NCBI RefSeq assembly: GCF_004001065.1
Contig: NZ_BIML01000003.1
Location: 124,001 to 188,000 of the forward strand
Reading direction: 5' to 3'
Source of the DNA: Paenibacillus xylaniclasticus
Lineage (GTDB): Bacteria; Bacillota; Bacilli; Paenibacillales; Paenibacillaceae
DNA length: 64,000 nt
The notes beneath the pieces are model-generated. The model searched no databases, was not told the DNA's origin, and saw only the letters and a list, made by a program, of their open reading frames with translations. Shown piece by piece: positions 63,713-64,000 of this stretch (positions are counted from its first letter, which is position 1; each line of letters opens with the position of its first letter). Both the position numbers and the translations under genes were made by a program.

Positions 63713-63837
63713 GGTCGAACATTCCTCCTTTCGAGAGCGCTCTCATCTCTACCTGTTATATCGGCGGATTGATACTTTTCTATAATTCAGATTGAATCGC
63801 ATAATTAGGAAGAGGTATATCCATATCGTACGACACG

Positions 63838-63868
63838 AAAAAAGCCTTGTCCCTATCGGACAAGGCTG
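63838..63868 (-). terminator. Terminator after the ferredoxin gene
   Basis: AAAGCCTTGTCC and GGACAAGGCT form a strong stem followed on the minus strand by TTTTTT. Confidence 0.88.
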
Positions 63869-63886
63869 TTGTTCACATATAAAAGA

Positions 63887-64000
63887 TTAGGCGTTGAACG
63901 GAGTATCCGCGATCTTGATGGAATCCGTCGGGCAGCCGTCGGCTGCATCCTGCAGATCATCATACAGCTCCTCCGGAATCGCCTTCGTTCCCGTGTTACC
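63887..64000 (-). CDS. Ferredoxin, C-terminal part (start outside window)
   Basis: The visible 37 residues read TGTKAIPEELYDDLQDAADG then CPTDSIKIADTPFNA and a stop. The CPTDSI segment is the last cluster cysteine of small [4Fe-4S] ferredoxins of the Bacillus Fer type, which usually have about 80 residues. The frame is open to the right edge of the window, so the N-terminal cysteines cannot be checked. Such ferredoxins donate electrons to cytochrome P450 and other enzymes. Confidence 0.8.
   Translation of the reverse strand, partial: GNTGTKAIPEELYDDLQDAADGCPTDSIKIADTPFNA

Overview
The window comes from the chromosome of an endospore-forming Firmicute, most likely Paenibacillaceae (Paenibacillus or Cohnella type). 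The evidence is sporulation and germination genes (spoIIP, gpr, spoVAC-AD-AE, YfhD and YjcZ type small proteins), a hrcA-grpE-dnaK-dnaJ operon behind a perfect CIRCE element, a leuS T-box leader, a comE late-competence locus, and the gene order rsmE-prmA-dnaJ-dnaK-grpE-hrcA-hemW-lepA-spoIIP-gpr-rpsT-holA-comEC known from Bacillales. There is no rRNA, tRNA, CRISPR array or insertion sequence that I can see.

Layout. 1-16.4 kb: a conserved minus-strand block for rRNA and ribosomal-protein methylation, the heat-shock chaperones, hemW, lepA, spoIIP and gpr, ending at the divergent rpsT gene. One decayed SUFU-domain gene sits between dnaJ and prmA. 16.4-24.8 kb: holA, an ECF sigma/anti-sigma pair with a recognisable self-type promoter, and the competence genes comEC, comEB, comEA and comER. 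24.8-34.4 kb: leuS with its T-box, a small cysteine-motif protein, then the tightly overlapping yqeG-yqeH-aroE-yhbY-nadD-yqeK-rsfS-cvfB-yqeM operon. 34.5-41 kb: a MoxR/DUF58/transglutaminase operon and spoVAC-AD-AE.

41-52.6 kb is an accessory stretch of short genes and many gene remnants: a DinB protein, three acetyltransferase pieces, an EamA transporter half, a BstA-like protein, a metallophosphoesterase, a NUDIX hydrolase and a possible dehydratase. Intact genes lie between them: a solitary eukaryotic-type HisA, an ogt plus SPL-family radical SAM pair, a HAD hydrolase, a DinB protein, a DUF4177 protein that seems to begin at ATA, and a lipoprotein. 52.8-64 kb returns to housekeeping genes: a DEAD-box helicase with a Gly/Arg-rich tail, two RsmB/NOP-family RNA methyltransferases, a pseudouridine synthase, a Cof-type phosphatase, a small alarmone synthetase, pyrD, an L,D-transpeptidase and the end of a ferredoxin gene.

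I did not find a clearly new multi-gene system. The best leads are the concentration of decaying genes at 41-52 kb, the lone eukaryotic-type HisA, the ogt/SPL pair, the ATA-start DUF4177 gene and several very short membrane-protein genes with their own signals. All family assignments rest on motif and sequence recognition by eye; no database search was run.
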